The notes below the pieces were generated by a model. That model made no database searches. It worked only from the letters and a program-made list of their open reading frames with translations, and was not told the DNA's origin. DNA of 64,000 nucleotides, taken from positions 11,773-75,772 of the forward strand of contig DASXVX010000065.1 in the NCBI GenBank assembly GCA_036504075.1. Direction: 5' to 3'. Both the position numbers and the translations under genes were made by a program. The DNA is from DASXVX01 sp036504075 (GTDB lineage: Bacteria; Bacillota; Sulfobacillia; Symbiobacteriales; Symbiobacteriaceae). Positions 8,192 through 16,535 of this stretch are shown here, in pieces (position 1 is the stretch's first letter; the number at the start of each line of letters is the position of its first letter).

Positions 8192-8231
8192 CCTCCCGAG
8201 TCTGAAGTTGATAGCACAACACTTCGGGAGG
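8192..8231 (+). promoter_or_regulatory. Inverted repeat that can hide the ribosome-binding site
   Basis: CCTCCCGA (8192-8199) is the exact complement of TCGGGAGG (8224-8231), which contains the only Shine-Dalgarno sequence of the next gene. In the mRNA the site would be paired in an 8-bp stem with a 24-base loop. Whether this is regulatory or chance cannot be told from sequence. Confidence 0.4.
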
Positions 8232-8243
8232 ATGGTGATTCGT

Positions 8244-9362
8244 GTGCGGAAAGGAACGGCGCTCCTCCAGGGACTCCTGTTAAGCGCCTTGCTGGTGCTG
8301 GCGCTACTGCCCACAGCCCGTGCCGCGACCCCCGGTGGCGTCTTCGTCACCGGTCATGACCCCGACTACCATGCGCAGCGGGGCAGCAACGCGGCCGGCG
8401 CCCAGAGAATCATCCAGAAAGCCATCGGCTATGTCACCTACAACAAGGTGAATCCCCACGTATTGCTGGTGGAGGACCTTACCAACCCCGGCGGCGACCA
8501 GAGCCGTGCCACCTTCGGCATGACGGCGGCCGGCTATACCTACGACCTGGCCGACTACGGCTCGGGGGCCGCGGGCACGCTGGACCTTCACACCGTGAAT
8601 TTCAGCCTCTACGATGTGGTGGTCGTCGCTTCGGATTACGGGTCGTGGCTGGCGCAGCGCGAACTGGACGTCCTGAACAGCCGGTCGGCCGATCTGATCA
8701 ACTACGTGAACGCCGGCGGCGGCATCGTGGCGTTCAGCGAGGCGGGCAATCGGGGCAACGGTACCGGCACGACCCACGACCGCTTCAAGTTCCTGCCGTT
8801 CCTCGTCAGCGAAGTGGCCTTGAGCCAGTGGGAAGTCGGCCAGACCGTTACGCCGGCCGGAGCCGCCCTGGGCCTGACGAACGCCGACATTAACGACAAC
8901 GCCTCGCACAGTTACTTCTCCGCCACCGGTGGCATGGACGTGATCGACGTCGACCCGCAGGGCCACTACATCAGCCTGGCCACCCGTGGCAGCCTGATTA
9001 GCCCGGTGGGCAACTGCACACCCACCCCGTCCGTGACCTGGAACCCGCCCCTGAGCGCCGAAACCCCGTACCACCAGTCCGTCGAGCAGCCGCTTCACGT
9101 GCAGTTCCGGTACGGCACCTGCGTGGCCTTCCTGCACGACGAGTCGGTCATCGTGCAGGTCGTCGACCTGGCCAATCCCAACGGGTACCCGATTTCCGCC
9201 TCCGTATACGGCTGGGACGTCGCGATTGACGATGCCACCCAGACCTACCAGTCGACGTTCGACCCCGCCCTGTATAGCCTGACGCCGGGTACGAACGTGC
9301 AGATACAAGTCTTCATCGGCGGGGAACTGGTGGGCGCGGCCGAGGTGGACCTGATACCCTAG
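8244..9362 (+). CDS. Secreted protein of unknown function with a class I glutamine-amidotransferase-like region
   Basis: About 372 residues. An Arg/Lys-rich start followed by LLLSALLVLALLPTARA and then ATPGG is a classical signal peptide, so the protein is exported. The middle (YDVVVVASDYGSWL...LINYVNAGGGIVAFSEAGN) resembles the strand-turn pattern of ThuA/GATase-1-like folds that bind polysaccharide, but no catalytic Cys is placed there. The last 110 residues after GNCTPTPSVTWNPP look like an Ig-like beta domain with two Cys. The start is uncertain: ATG 8232 touches the gggagg site, GTG 8235 is 3 bases and GTG 8244 is 12 bases away. I do not recognise the family. Confidence 0.75.
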   Translation: MRKGTALLQGLLLSALLVLALLPTARAATPGGVFVTGHDPDYHAQRGSNAAGAQRIIQKAIGYVTYNKVNPHVLLVEDLTNPGGDQSRATFGMTAAGYTYDLADYGSGAAGTLDLHTVNFSLYDVVVVASDYGSWLAQRELDVLNSRSADLINYVNAGGGIVAFSEAGNRGNGTGTTHDRFKFLPFLVSEVALSQWEVGQTVTPAGAALGLTNADINDNASHSYFSATGGMDVIDVDPQGHYISLATRGSLISPVGNCTPTPSVTWNPPLSAETPYHQSVEQPLHVQFRYGTCVAFLHDESVIVQVVDLANPNGYPISASVYGWDVAIDDATQTYQSTFDPALYSLTPGTNVQIQVFIGGELVGAAEVDLIP

Positions 9363-9378
9363 CGGTCAAAAGCACCCG

Positions 9379-9409
9379 GCGCCCGGGAGGCTTGCCTCCT
9401 GGGCGCTTT
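9379..9409 (+). terminator. Terminator after the secreted protein gene
   Basis: 12-bp stem GCGCCCGGGAGG/CCTCCTGGGCGC with one G-U pair and a 4-base loop, then TTTC; 16 bases after the stop. Confidence 0.8.
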
Positions 9410-9450
9410 CTGTGCCCCTAGCCGACCGCCTCGGCGCCACCATCGAAGAA

Positions 9451-9479
9451 GGTCCGGAAGGGAAAATCCCCTCCGGACC
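9451..9479 (-). terminator. Terminator for the minus-strand small gene
   Basis: A 13-bp stem with one mismatch (GGTCCGGAAGGGA/TCCCCTCCGGACC) lies 9 bases beyond the stop of the minus-strand gene at 9489. On that strand it is followed by ttctt. It could also act as a second terminator for the plus strand. Confidence 0.6.
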
Positions 9480-9488
9480 TCGTTGCAT

Positions 9489-9797
9489 TCAAAGCGGCAG
9501 AACCAGCTGCCGGGGCCGGGCCAGGTGTTTCAGCAACGCCTGATACTGCTTGCGGCCATGCGCAATCGTGCAGTCAATCATGGGTGCGCCGTGGTTCACG
9601 CCGTTCACCCGGAGTTGCAGGGAACCCACCGCGGTCATGACCAGTTCGGCGCGCAACATCCATCCGCCCACCATGCCTTCATGGCAGAGCACGACGCCTG
9701 GCGGCAGGTGGTCGGAGATTCGGACCCAGGCCATTCGGGACGGACCGCCGCGCAGCGGCCGGTCGAGATAGACGGGTTGCGATTTATGGTCCAGCAT
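9489..9797 (-). CDS. Small hypothetical protein, PilZ-like or beta-barrel fold possible
   Basis: 102 residues with no family I can name. Codon third positions are strongly G/C on this strand, and alternating hydrophobic strands (GVVLCHEGMVGGWMLRAELVMTAVGSLQLRVNG) suggest a small beta-barrel. It begins MLDHKSQPVYLDRPLR and ends in a basic, proline-containing tail. The ATG has only a weak tggtgatgg site. A terminator follows, and the opposing frame on the plus strand lacks protein-like composition. It is a monocistronic gene facing away from the pilus/secretion operon. Confidence 0.6.
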   Translation of the reverse strand: MLDHKSQPVYLDRPLRGGPSRMAWVRISDHLPPGVVLCHEGMVGGWMLRAELVMTAVGSLQLRVNGVNHGAPMIDCTIAHGRKQYQALLKHLARPRQLVLPL

Positions 9798-9956
9798 GTG
9801 CCATCACCAGCTTCTTTCGACTGATCTAAGTGATACGACGTAAACCCTGAAAGCTCCTGGGCGACAGCCCATTTTTGCCAACGCCTCCGTCTATCGCCCG
9901 ACGTTACGCCGCCCACTCGAGCCCGTCCTGCTTGAAGTATATGCTAAATATCTGTA

Positions 9957-9985
9957 TTGACACTTCAGGTGGTGGGCATTAGAAT
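9957..9985 (+). promoter_or_regulatory. Sigma-A-type promoter of the pilus/type VII operon
   Basis: TTGACA, 17 bases, TAGAAT (5 of 6), in an AT-rich island (about 9930-10010) within high-GC DNA. It sits 64 bases before the first gene and no other comparable promoter was seen down to 26.4 kb. Confidence 0.88.
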
Positions 9986-10048
9986 ACGATATGGGATTAA
10001 TTAGCAGCACAGGGTTCGTTTTCCACACGAGAACGCGGAGGTGAGGGC

Positions 10049-10825
10049 ATGGCGGCAATCCCCGGGGCGCTCATGCCGGACCGGGTCCGGCTCCGGGTCG
10101 GGGACAACCGGACGCTGCTGGTCCGATCCTACCGTCTGACCCTGCCCCCGACCGGGACCACACCCCCGACCGGGACCACACCCCCGACCGGGGCCACACC
10201 CCCGGCAATCGCTTTCCGCCCCAAACCGGTAGTAGCCCTTATTGAAGCCGTGTCAACCGGCGCAGAAGCGCTGGCGGCTCTCATCACCGACACCGTCGGC
10301 GCCGCCGGCCATACCTACGCCGCCGTAAGCCTGGACCGCGATAACCGGCTGGGCGCCCGGCTCGGCTGCGTCGCCCCGTCCCCCAACTGGTGCTGGAAGC
10401 AGGCGGACGATGAACTCTTCATCTGCAAGAGCGCCGGCCTGGTCATCCCGGCCCCGGCGTCTGAAGACGAGTTGGCCACCGCCGACGTGGCGGCCGCCAT
10501 GGAAAAAGCCATCGCGGCTGCCGACGCCCTCGTGGTGGACCTGGGCTGCCGGTGGACGCCCCGGTTGTTCCGCCCGGTACTGGCCCGGGCGACACACATC
10601 TGGCTTATCGTGCGGGCCGGACAATGGTCGGCCGTGGAGATGCGCCTCGAACAGGCCGACTTCTCAGGGTGGACCGCGATGGACCGCCTCCGCCTGGTGG
10701 TGGTGGGCGAGGGAATCCCGGTTCCCGCCGGCCTTGCCGAAATAACGGCGGCCGTCCTGCCCGACTTCTCCGGAGCGGCTGCCCGCGAATTTGTATGGAG
10801 GGAACTGGGAGGGGCGCGTACATGA
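10049..10825 (+). CDS. Pilus operon leading protein, unrecognised (degenerate TadZ/CpaE-like fold possible)
   Basis: 258 residues with no Walker motif. After a proline/threonine linker made of PPTGTTPPTG repeats (residues 33-53) comes an alpha/beta pattern, VVALIEAVSTGAEALAALITDTV, AAADALVVDLGCRWT, HIWLIVRAGQWSAVEMRLE, DRLRLVVVGEG. This follows the strand order of MinD/ParA-type proteins that have lost the P-loop. A gcggaggtgaggg site precedes the ATG. Its stop overlaps the next start (ATGA), so it belongs to the pilus assembly set. The assignment as a TadZ-like paralogue is an inference; it could be a scaffold for the pilus base. Confidence 0.7.
   Translation: MAAIPGALMPDRVRLRVGDNRTLLVRSYRLTLPPTGTTPPTGTTPPTGATPPAIAFRPKPVVALIEAVSTGAEALAALITDTVGAAGHTYAAVSLDRDNRLGARLGCVAPSPNWCWKQADDELFICKSAGLVIPAPASEDELATADVAAAMEKAIAAADALVVDLGCRWTPRLFRPVLARATHIWLIVRAGQWSAVEMRLEQADFSGWTAMDRLRLVVVGEGIPVPAGLAEITAAVLPDFSGAAAREFVWRELGGART
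10145..10198 (+). repeat. Three tandem 18-base repeats inside the leading pilus gene
   Basis: Three copies of cccccgaccgggaccaca, the last with one change, in frame, encoding the PPTGTT linker. Length variation here would alter the linker without a frameshift. Confidence 0.85.
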
Positions 10826-11610
10826 AACGTTCGTTGGATGCGGTCCGCTTCTCGGGCGCCGGGCTCTTCTTTGCGGCGGCGGGCCTGCTGACGCTGCTCG
10901 CCGGGTTCACCGTCTACTCCTACATGCACGCTGCGGTTCAGACCGAAACCGTGCTGGTCGTCAACCACGACCTGCCGCCGGGCGCCACAATCACCGACAA
11001 CGACGTCGACGCCAAGGCGCTCCCGGTCGGCGGCGTGCCGGCGCAGGCCATCCGGGAGCGGAACAAGGCGGTCGGCCAGCGGGTCCGCTTCGGCATCGTC
11101 GCCGGCGACGTGCTCCAGACCGGGCAGTTGGTCCGCAAGGGCGGCGACATCGCCAACCAGGTCGCAGGCATGGGCGAGGAATACCGGGCGGTCATGATTC
11201 CCGGCGACCTCGTCCCGGCGATCGACCGGCTGGTTCCCGGCGACCGGCTGGAACTGACGGGCGTGCTGCCGTATCAGGAGCAAAAGGCCAATACAACGAT
11301 TACGGTGCCGCTCGGCATCGCCACCGTGCTGGACGTGCCCCGCATGGGCAGCCAGAACGACCGGAGCGTGGTTCTGGTCGCCGTCAAGGGTCATGAGGCG
11401 TCGGCGCTGGGCCTGGCCATGAAGTCCGGCACCCTCATGGTGGCGGTGTTGGGCAACGACAAGGAGTCCCCCGCGGCGCCGCCCCTGCGGCTCGATATCA
11501 TGACCAGCACCGCAGGCCAGGCGAAGCCCGCCGGAACGCCCACCCAGAGCACCCCGCCCGCCGCCCCGCCCGCCGGCCAGGCGGCGGCCCAACCCCAGAA
11601 AAACCCGTAA
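10822..11610 (+). CDS. cpaB: Flp pilus assembly protein CpaB (SAF domain)
   Basis: 262 residues. CpaB proteins are periplasmic or cell-surface parts of the Flp/Tad pilus base with an antifreeze-like SAF domain. Seen here: a single N-terminal membrane segment (GAGLFFAAAGLLTLLAGFTVYSYM), then the SAF pattern VLVVNHDLPPGATITDNDVDAKALPV with VGQRVRFGIVAGDVLQTGQLV, then a C-terminal core RAVMIPGDLVPAIDRLVPGDRLEL. The end is a Pro/Ala/Gln-rich tail. The ATG overlaps the previous stop by 4 bases and has ggaggggcg upstream. In a single-membrane organism it would anchor in the cytoplasmic membrane facing the wall. Confidence 0.85.
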   Translation: MKRSLDAVRFSGAGLFFAAAGLLTLLAGFTVYSYMHAAVQTETVLVVNHDLPPGATITDNDVDAKALPVGGVPAQAIRERNKAVGQRVRFGIVAGDVLQTGQLVRKGGDIANQVAGMGEEYRAVMIPGDLVPAIDRLVPGDRLELTGVLPYQEQKANTTITVPLGIATVLDVPRMGSQNDRSVVLVAVKGHEASALGLAMKSGTLMVAVLGNDKESPAAPPLRLDIMTSTAGQAKPAGTPTQSTPPAAPPAGQAAAQPQKNP

Positions 11611-11627
11611 GCGAGGAGGGGCAGACG

Positions 11628-12944
11628 TTGGACGCAGTTCTGGTAATGCCGTCTCCCGACCGGGGTCGGGAGTTTGTCCTGCCGCTCTCCCTGAGCGGCA
11701 TCCGAGTGCGCATGGTCGTCCAGTCCGGCAATCAGCTCATCGCCGAAGTCGGGCGTGAACCCGCCGAATGCATCCTCCTGCCGGAAGCGCTCCCCGACGG
11801 CCCCGCCGAGATGTGGCTCGCCAAAGCGGCAGCCGTCGCCCCCCGCCGGCCGCTGGCCGTGGTCCTGGTTTACGGCGTGGAGGCCAGCGAGTCCGTCCGG
11901 GAGCGGGTCCGGGCAGCCTACGGCCCCGCGGTCGAAGTCGTGGCCGCCGGCGCCCGCAACGTGAACGAAGTGGCCGCCGAGACCGCCCGGGTGCTCGACC
12001 GGCTGGCCCGCACCCTGGCCGAGCAGGACCACGACGCTTTCGAACGGCTAAGCCGCCCGGTTCCGCCCGGCACGATTCCCCAGCCCGTCCGCAAGGGCGG
12101 TGCCGTCGCCTTCGCCGGCGCCTCCGGCGGCGTCGGCACCAGCACGCTGGTCGTCAACCTGGCCACCTACGCCGCCACCGCCGGCCAGCGGGTGCTGATT
12201 GTAGATGCCCAGTTTCCCACCGCCGGCTCCATTCTGCACTACTTCGGCCTCCAGCCCGACGACCAGAACCACGGCATGCACCACCTGCGCTGGACCCACA
12301 TGGGCGCCGGCGGTGCGGTCCGGGACGGCGCCGCCGACGAGCTGATGCAGCGGCTGGCCGAAGTCCGGCTCCGCACGGTGCGGCATGCCGACATCAAAGT
12401 CCTGAGCGTGCCGGCGCTGCTGGAGCCGATGCTCAACCTGCCCGCCGAGCAACTCACCTGGGCTATTCAGGTGTTGGAGCGCAGCTTCGACCTCGTGCTG
12501 GTCGACTGCGGCACCGGCGTCGGGACCGTCCGCACCCAGGCGCTGCTCCAGCAGGCAGCCCGGGTCTACCTGGTGACCGGCGGCTGGGGCGTGAGCGTCC
12601 ACGGCTTGACCCGGCAACTCGCCGCCCTGGAGGGCCGGCCCGAACTGGAGCGCATCTTCCTGCTGCTGCGGGAAGCGCCCGAAGGCGTTTACGGCGTCCG
12701 CACCGTCCGGTCGGTGGTCAACATGCCCATCTACGGTCGGATGCCGGACGAGCCGCTGCTCCGGAAAGCTGAGACCCGGCTCGGGGCCGGCCTCCCGCTG
12801 GTGGCCGAGGCGCCCGATTCGCCCTACAGCCGGTCCATCGCCGAACTGGCTTTCTCGCTGGGCCTGGTGGACCAGGTGGAGCGCAAGGCCCGGGATGTCC
12901 GGTCGGGCAAGGGCTGGCTGCACCTGGGATTCGGCAAGGGCTAG
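11628..12944 (+). CDS. tadZ: TadZ/CpaE-like P-loop ATPase
   Basis: 438 residues. TadZ/CpaE proteins place the Tad pilus machine at the cell pole or at foci. The N-terminal 130 residues form a receiver-like alpha/beta region without clear phosphoacceptor. From residue 155 comes a MinD/ParA ATPase: deviant Walker A in FAGASGGVGTSTLVVN, then VLIVDAQFP and the switch region LVLVDCGTGVG. The Walker A lacks the usual second Lys (GVGTST), as in several CpaE proteins. The start is TTG with gaggaggggc seven bases upstream. Position between cpaB and the TadA ATPase is the usual tad order. Confidence 0.85.
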   Translation: MDAVLVMPSPDRGREFVLPLSLSGIRVRMVVQSGNQLIAEVGREPAECILLPEALPDGPAEMWLAKAAAVAPRRPLAVVLVYGVEASESVRERVRAAYGPAVEVVAAGARNVNEVAAETARVLDRLARTLAEQDHDAFERLSRPVPPGTIPQPVRKGGAVAFAGASGGVGTSTLVVNLATYAATAGQRVLIVDAQFPTAGSILHYFGLQPDDQNHGMHHLRWTHMGAGGAVRDGAADELMQRLAEVRLRTVRHADIKVLSVPALLEPMLNLPAEQLTWAIQVLERSFDLVLVDCGTGVGTVRTQALLQQAARVYLVTGGWGVSVHGLTRQLAALEGRPELERIFLLLREAPEGVYGVRTVRSVVNMPIYGRMPDEPLLRKAETRLGAGLPLVAEAPDSPYSRSIAELAFSLGLVDQVERKARDVRSGKGWLHLGFGKG

Positions 12945-12956
12945 GAGGTTGAGACC

Positions 12957-14531
12957 GTGGCGGTAATCCAGGGCGGCGCACAGCCCATCGGCGCAGCCGA
13001 TTTCGACCGGCTGCTGCAGGAAAAATCCATCTCGGAAGAGTTGATCCGGTCCATCGCCGATGCGCTGCGGGCGCAGCACGCCGCCGCCTGGCTGGTGGCG
13101 TTCTACAACCCCAGCCATACCGATGAGGCCGACATGGGCCTCTCCGTCCGGAACTGCTTTGCGCAACTCGCCCACGAAGGGCGGGTTCCGGAGTGGCCTC
13201 TGATTCAGGAGGCGGCCACCCAGTGGCTGGGCCGGTTCGTCCGCAGCGACCGACTCACTCGGCTGCGGGACCTGACCGAGCGCGTGGCCGCCAAACTGGC
13301 CGGCGCCGGCTCCGGCATCGGCGGCTCCGACATCATCCTGAGTCCGGAGAAGCGGGCCACGGTAGCCGCCGAAGTCGCCCGTGACCTTTCGACCTACCTC
13401 GGGCCGGAACACCTGGTCACCAACGATGCCGAAATCATGGCCCTGGCCAACTGGCTGGTGCTGGAGAACCTGGGCGCCGGCGCCCTGGAGCAGTTCCTCC
13501 GGGATCAATCGCTTACGGAAATCATGGTCGGCTCCCGCGGCCACATCTGGGTCGAAAAAGACGGTCGGGTGCAGGACACCGGCCAGACGCTCCCCGAGCA
13601 GAGGGCCGTCTGGTTCGCTCAGCGCCTCGCCGCCGTCATCGGCTCCCGCATCGACCAGGCCGAGCCGTCTATGGACGGCTTCCTGCAAGACGGCAGCCGG
13701 GTCCACGTGATTCTGCCGCCCGTGGTCATGGACGGCGTCAGCATCACCATCCGGCGGCACAGCCGCCGCCCGACGCTCCCCCAGCTAGTTTCCGGCGGAG
13801 CGCTGACCCAAGAGGCGGCCGATTTCCTCAAAGACGGCGTCTCCGGCCTTGCCAACGTCCTCATCTCCGGCGGCACGTCCTCCGGCAAAACCACCATTCT
13901 GAACGTGGTCGCCGGGTTCATCGGCGAAAACGAGCGGGTGCTCACCATGGAAGATGCGCCCGAACTGCGGCTGCCGCTGCCCCACGTGATCCGCCTGCGG
14001 ACCCGCAAGGCCAACATCGAAGGCCGGGGCGAGTTTTCGATGCGGATGCTGGTCAAGGAGTCGCTGCGGATGCGGCCGGACCGGGTCGTCGTCGGCGAGG
14101 TCCGCGGCGCCGAAGCGCTGGACATGATCGAAGCGATGAACACCGGCCACGACGGCTGCCTCTCCACCGCCCACGCCAACGGCCCGCTGGACATGCTGAA
14201 GCGCCTCGGCCAGATGATGAAGCGCGGCGACCCCCAGCTTACGGACGCGGGCGCCTTCGAACTGATCGCCAGCGCCCTGCACCTGATCGTCCACGCCGAG
14301 CGGCGCATCTCTGCCGACGGCCACGTGACCCGTGGCGTCATGGAGGTCGTGGAGGTGGAAGGCTACCGCTCCGACCGGCCCGGCATCATGGGCTTCGTTC
14401 TGCGCCCGCTGTTCAAACGGGGGCCGGACCGGGTGCTCCGCCGGGTCGGTACCATCAGCGAAAAGCTGGCCCTGCATCTCAAGCTGAACGGGGTCGACTC
14501 GGACAGGTGGGTGACAGCCGATGGCGACTGA
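12957..14531 (+). CDS. tadA: TadA/CpaF secretion ATPase
   Basis: Hexameric type II/IV secretion ATPase that powers Flp pilus assembly; 524 residues, normal for CpaF. Walker A is ISGGTSSGKTTILN (residues 300-313), the Asp-box is LTMEDAPELRLP, Walker B lies in RPDRVVVGEVRGAEALDMI, and the His box is CLSTAHANGP. The N-terminal 150 residues are helical and CpaF-like (AALWALGAGALEQFL region leads into the ATPase). Start is GTG with aggagg eight bases upstream. Its last 11 bases overlap the TadB gene. It could in principle also serve the adjoining type VII genes. Confidence 0.92.
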   Translation: MAVIQGGAQPIGAADFDRLLQEKSISEELIRSIADALRAQHAAAWLVAFYNPSHTDEADMGLSVRNCFAQLAHEGRVPEWPLIQEAATQWLGRFVRSDRLTRLRDLTERVAAKLAGAGSGIGGSDIILSPEKRATVAAEVARDLSTYLGPEHLVTNDAEIMALANWLVLENLGAGALEQFLRDQSLTEIMVGSRGHIWVEKDGRVQDTGQTLPEQRAVWFAQRLAAVIGSRIDQAEPSMDGFLQDGSRVHVILPPVVMDGVSITIRRHSRRPTLPQLVSGGALTQEAADFLKDGVSGLANVLISGGTSSGKTTILNVVAGFIGENERVLTMEDAPELRLPLPHVIRLRTRKANIEGRGEFSMRMLVKESLRMRPDRVVVGEVRGAEALDMIEAMNTGHDGCLSTAHANGPLDMLKRLGQMMKRGDPQLTDAGAFELIASALHLIVHAERRISADGHVTRGVMEVVEVEGYRSDRPGIMGFVLRPLFKRGPDRVLRRVGTISEKLALHLKLNGVDSDRWVTADGD

Positions 14532-15396
14532 GTGGGGTGCGACCGTCCTGGCCGCCGGCGCCGTAGGCAGCGCCTGTGCGGGCGTTTGGGCCATCTGGCA
14601 GATGGCACCCTCGGCGCAGAAAATTCGCCGGCGCGTCGGCCACGAACAGGTCAAGGTGTCGCTCCTGAGCAAGGAGCGCTCCAAGCAGATGATGGACCTG
14701 GTGCCGGCGGTTGGCGGAGCGCTGGCGCTCTTTTTCCTGACGTCGCTGTTGACGCACGCCACGTTCCTGGCGTTTGCCGTTTCCTTCGGTGGTTTCATGA
14801 TTCCCGGCTGGCTCCGGGAGTGGCAGGAGACGCGCAAGTTGATGCAGCTCTCCGACCAGCTCAACCGGGTGATGGGCATGATCGCCACCAGCCTGAAGCG
14901 GGGGACGCCGCTGGAGGCGTCGATCGCCCAGGCCGCGGGCGCCATGGCCCAGCCCATGGGTCCGGTGCTCCGGAACCTGGCCGAGGCCACCAGCATGGGC
15001 GTCACGCTCTCGCAGGCGGTGGAGCAGGTGCGTAAGCTGCCGGTCGTCACCGCCAGCACCGACTTTCAGGTCTTTGCCACCGAAATGGTCATCTGCCACG
15101 AGCGCGGCGCCAACGTCATTCAGGCGTTCGAAGCGCTGCGGCAGGTGTTGGCGGCCCGCCGGAAATACCGGGACCAGGTGCGGGAGAACATGGGCCAGCA
15201 CCTGATGCAGTCGCTGGTCATCGCCGGCATCGGCATGCTGGTGCTCATGGCCTACGCGGCCATGACCGAAGAGGGTCTGGGGCCGCTGCTGGCCTCGCCC
15301 TGGGGCCAGATTGCGCTGGCGGTCTCGATTCTGGGCAATGCGTTTCTGATTCGCTGGACGCACATCAGCCTGCTCCGGCAGACAAAACGGGTCTAA
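14521..15396 (+). CDS. tadB: TadB-like inner-membrane platform protein
   Basis: 291 residues with the type II secretion F domain. TadB and TadC together form the membrane platform driven by TadA. There is an N-terminal membrane segment, a second at LALFFLTSLLTHATFLAFAV, then a soluble helical domain (LNRVMGMIATSLKRGTPLEASIAQAA) typical of T2SSF, and two C-terminal segments (LVIAGIGMLVLMAYA, IALAVSILGNAFLI). It overlaps the tadA gene by 11 bases, so the two products are made together. Confidence 0.88.
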   Translation: MATEWGATVLAAGAVGSACAGVWAIWQMAPSAQKIRRRVGHEQVKVSLLSKERSKQMMDLVPAVGGALALFFLTSLLTHATFLAFAVSFGGFMIPGWLREWQETRKLMQLSDQLNRVMGMIATSLKRGTPLEASIAQAAGAMAQPMGPVLRNLAEATSMGVTLSQAVEQVRKLPVVTASTDFQVFATEMVICHERGANVIQAFEALRQVLAARRKYRDQVRENMGQHLMQSLVIAGIGMLVLMAYAAMTEEGLGPLLASPWGQIALAVSILGNAFLIRWTHISLLRQTKRV

Positions 15397-15409
15397 GGGG
15401 GGAACGGCT

Positions 15410-16225
15410 GTGGAGGCTCTGGCAGGCGTCTTTGCGGCGCTGGCGGTACTGCTGCTGGCGACGGCGGTCTACCGGCTCCGGCGGCACCGGACCGCCACGT
15501 TGCGGGCCCGCCGCCAGGTCGTCCGGTCCTGGCGGAAAGAGCGGACCCCGTTTGAAGTCATCGGCCAGTATGTAGGCCTGGATCACGCCGACCGGCTCTG
15601 TCAGTATGCCGGCCGCCCTTATGGGCTGACCGGCACCACGCTGCTGCAGTATCAGTTCCTGTTCGGGCTGCTGGTCATGGTCCTCTTCTTTGCGATCAGC
15701 GTGACTTTCGGCCTGATCATCGGCGGCTTCGCCTGGTACATGCCCCGCTTTCTGCTCTCCGCCATGGCGACCCAGCGCCGGACCCAGATTGCCATGGAAC
15801 TGCCGGCCTTCCTGGACCTGTGGGGTCTGCTGGTCGCCTCTGGAGAAGGGGTGGAGACGGCGCTGGTGGAGATCTGCAAGCGCCACCCGGACTGGATGCT
15901 CACGGCCGAAATCCTGCGGGTGCGGGATCGGGTCTCCGCGTCCGGCCTGTTCGGCGAATCGCTGGTGGAAGAGGCCAAAGTAACCGGATCGCCGGAGTTC
16001 GTGGCGGTGGCCGAGCAGGTCAGCCACCTGGTCGAAGGCGGTGGCCTGCCCAGCAAAGAGCTGGCCCGCATGGCCGAGCAAATGCGTGAACAACGGGTCA
16101 CCGAACTGATGCAGTCGGCGGGGGCCATGGCCATCGTCGGCATTTTCCCCAAGCTGGGTGCCGTTTTTCTTAGTCTCATGCCCGTGTTGGCGACCATCGT
16201 CCTGACGGTTCAAAAACAAATCTAA
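15410..16225 (+). CDS. tadC: TadC-like inner-membrane platform protein
   Basis: 271 residues, second T2SSF-domain platform protein. It starts at GTG 15410 after gggggaac, with a membrane segment at once (LAGVFAALAVLLLATAVYRL), two more near residues 80-115 (FGLLVMVLFFAISVTFGLIIGGF), a cytoplasmic helical domain (LPAFLDLWGLLVASGEGVETALVEI) and a C-terminal segment (LGAVFLSLMPVLATIVLTV). Composition and order match TadC. It is followed after 17 bases by the pilin gene. Confidence 0.87.
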   Translation: MEALAGVFAALAVLLLATAVYRLRRHRTATLRARRQVVRSWRKERTPFEVIGQYVGLDHADRLCQYAGRPYGLTGTTLLQYQFLFGLLVMVLFFAISVTFGLIIGGFAWYMPRFLLSAMATQRRTQIAMELPAFLDLWGLLVASGEGVETALVEICKRHPDWMLTAEILRVRDRVSASGLFGESLVEEAKVTGSPEFVAVAEQVSHLVEGGGLPSKELARMAEQMREQRVTELMQSAGAMAIVGIFPKLGAVFLSLMPVLATIVLTVQKQI

Positions 16226-16242
16226 GAGGGGGAGCGGTTGTT

Positions 16243-16473
16243 ATGATGCTGATGGCTTACGTGCGGATTCAGAACGGCTGGGATCGGATGTGGCGGAGCC
16301 TGCGTGAGGAGAAAGGCCTGACCGCCATTGAGTACGGCGTCTTTGCCGCCTTCGTGGTGCTGCTGCTGGTGGGAGCCGCCGTCATCATCGGCCCGAAGCT
16401 GAAAACCTGGATCACCGGCACCATCGACTGCATCACCACCAAGAACAAGGCCGGCTGCGACTACGGCGCCTAA
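16243..16473 (+). CDS. flp: Flp-type major pilin
   Basis: 76-residue prepilin of the Flp subfamily of type IVb pilins. The cleavage motif is EEKG followed by LTAIEYG, with the diagnostic Glu at +5 and Tyr at +6 of the mature protein. The hydrophobic helix is VFAAFVVLLLVGAAVIIG. After cleavage the mature pilin has about 50 residues, with Cys in DCITTKNKAGCDYG that could form a disulfide. No prepilin peptidase gene (TadV/CpaA) is present in the operon, so it must be encoded elsewhere. The 62-base gap after the gene contains a small GC hairpin (GGGTC/GACCC, 16492-16507). Confidence 0.92.
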   Translation: MMLMAYVRIQNGWDRMWRSLREEKGLTAIEYGVFAAFVVLLLVGAAVIIGPKLKTWITGTIDCITTKNKAGCDYGA

Positions 16474-16535
16474 GCGAAGCGACGGAGGGCCGGGTCCGCC
16501 CCGACCCCGTTTCCCGAAGGGACGGAGGGATCAGG

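Noticed and set aside
10145..10198. Short CRISPR-like array
   Set aside because: Units are contiguous, 18 bases, in frame and without spacers; a coding repeat.
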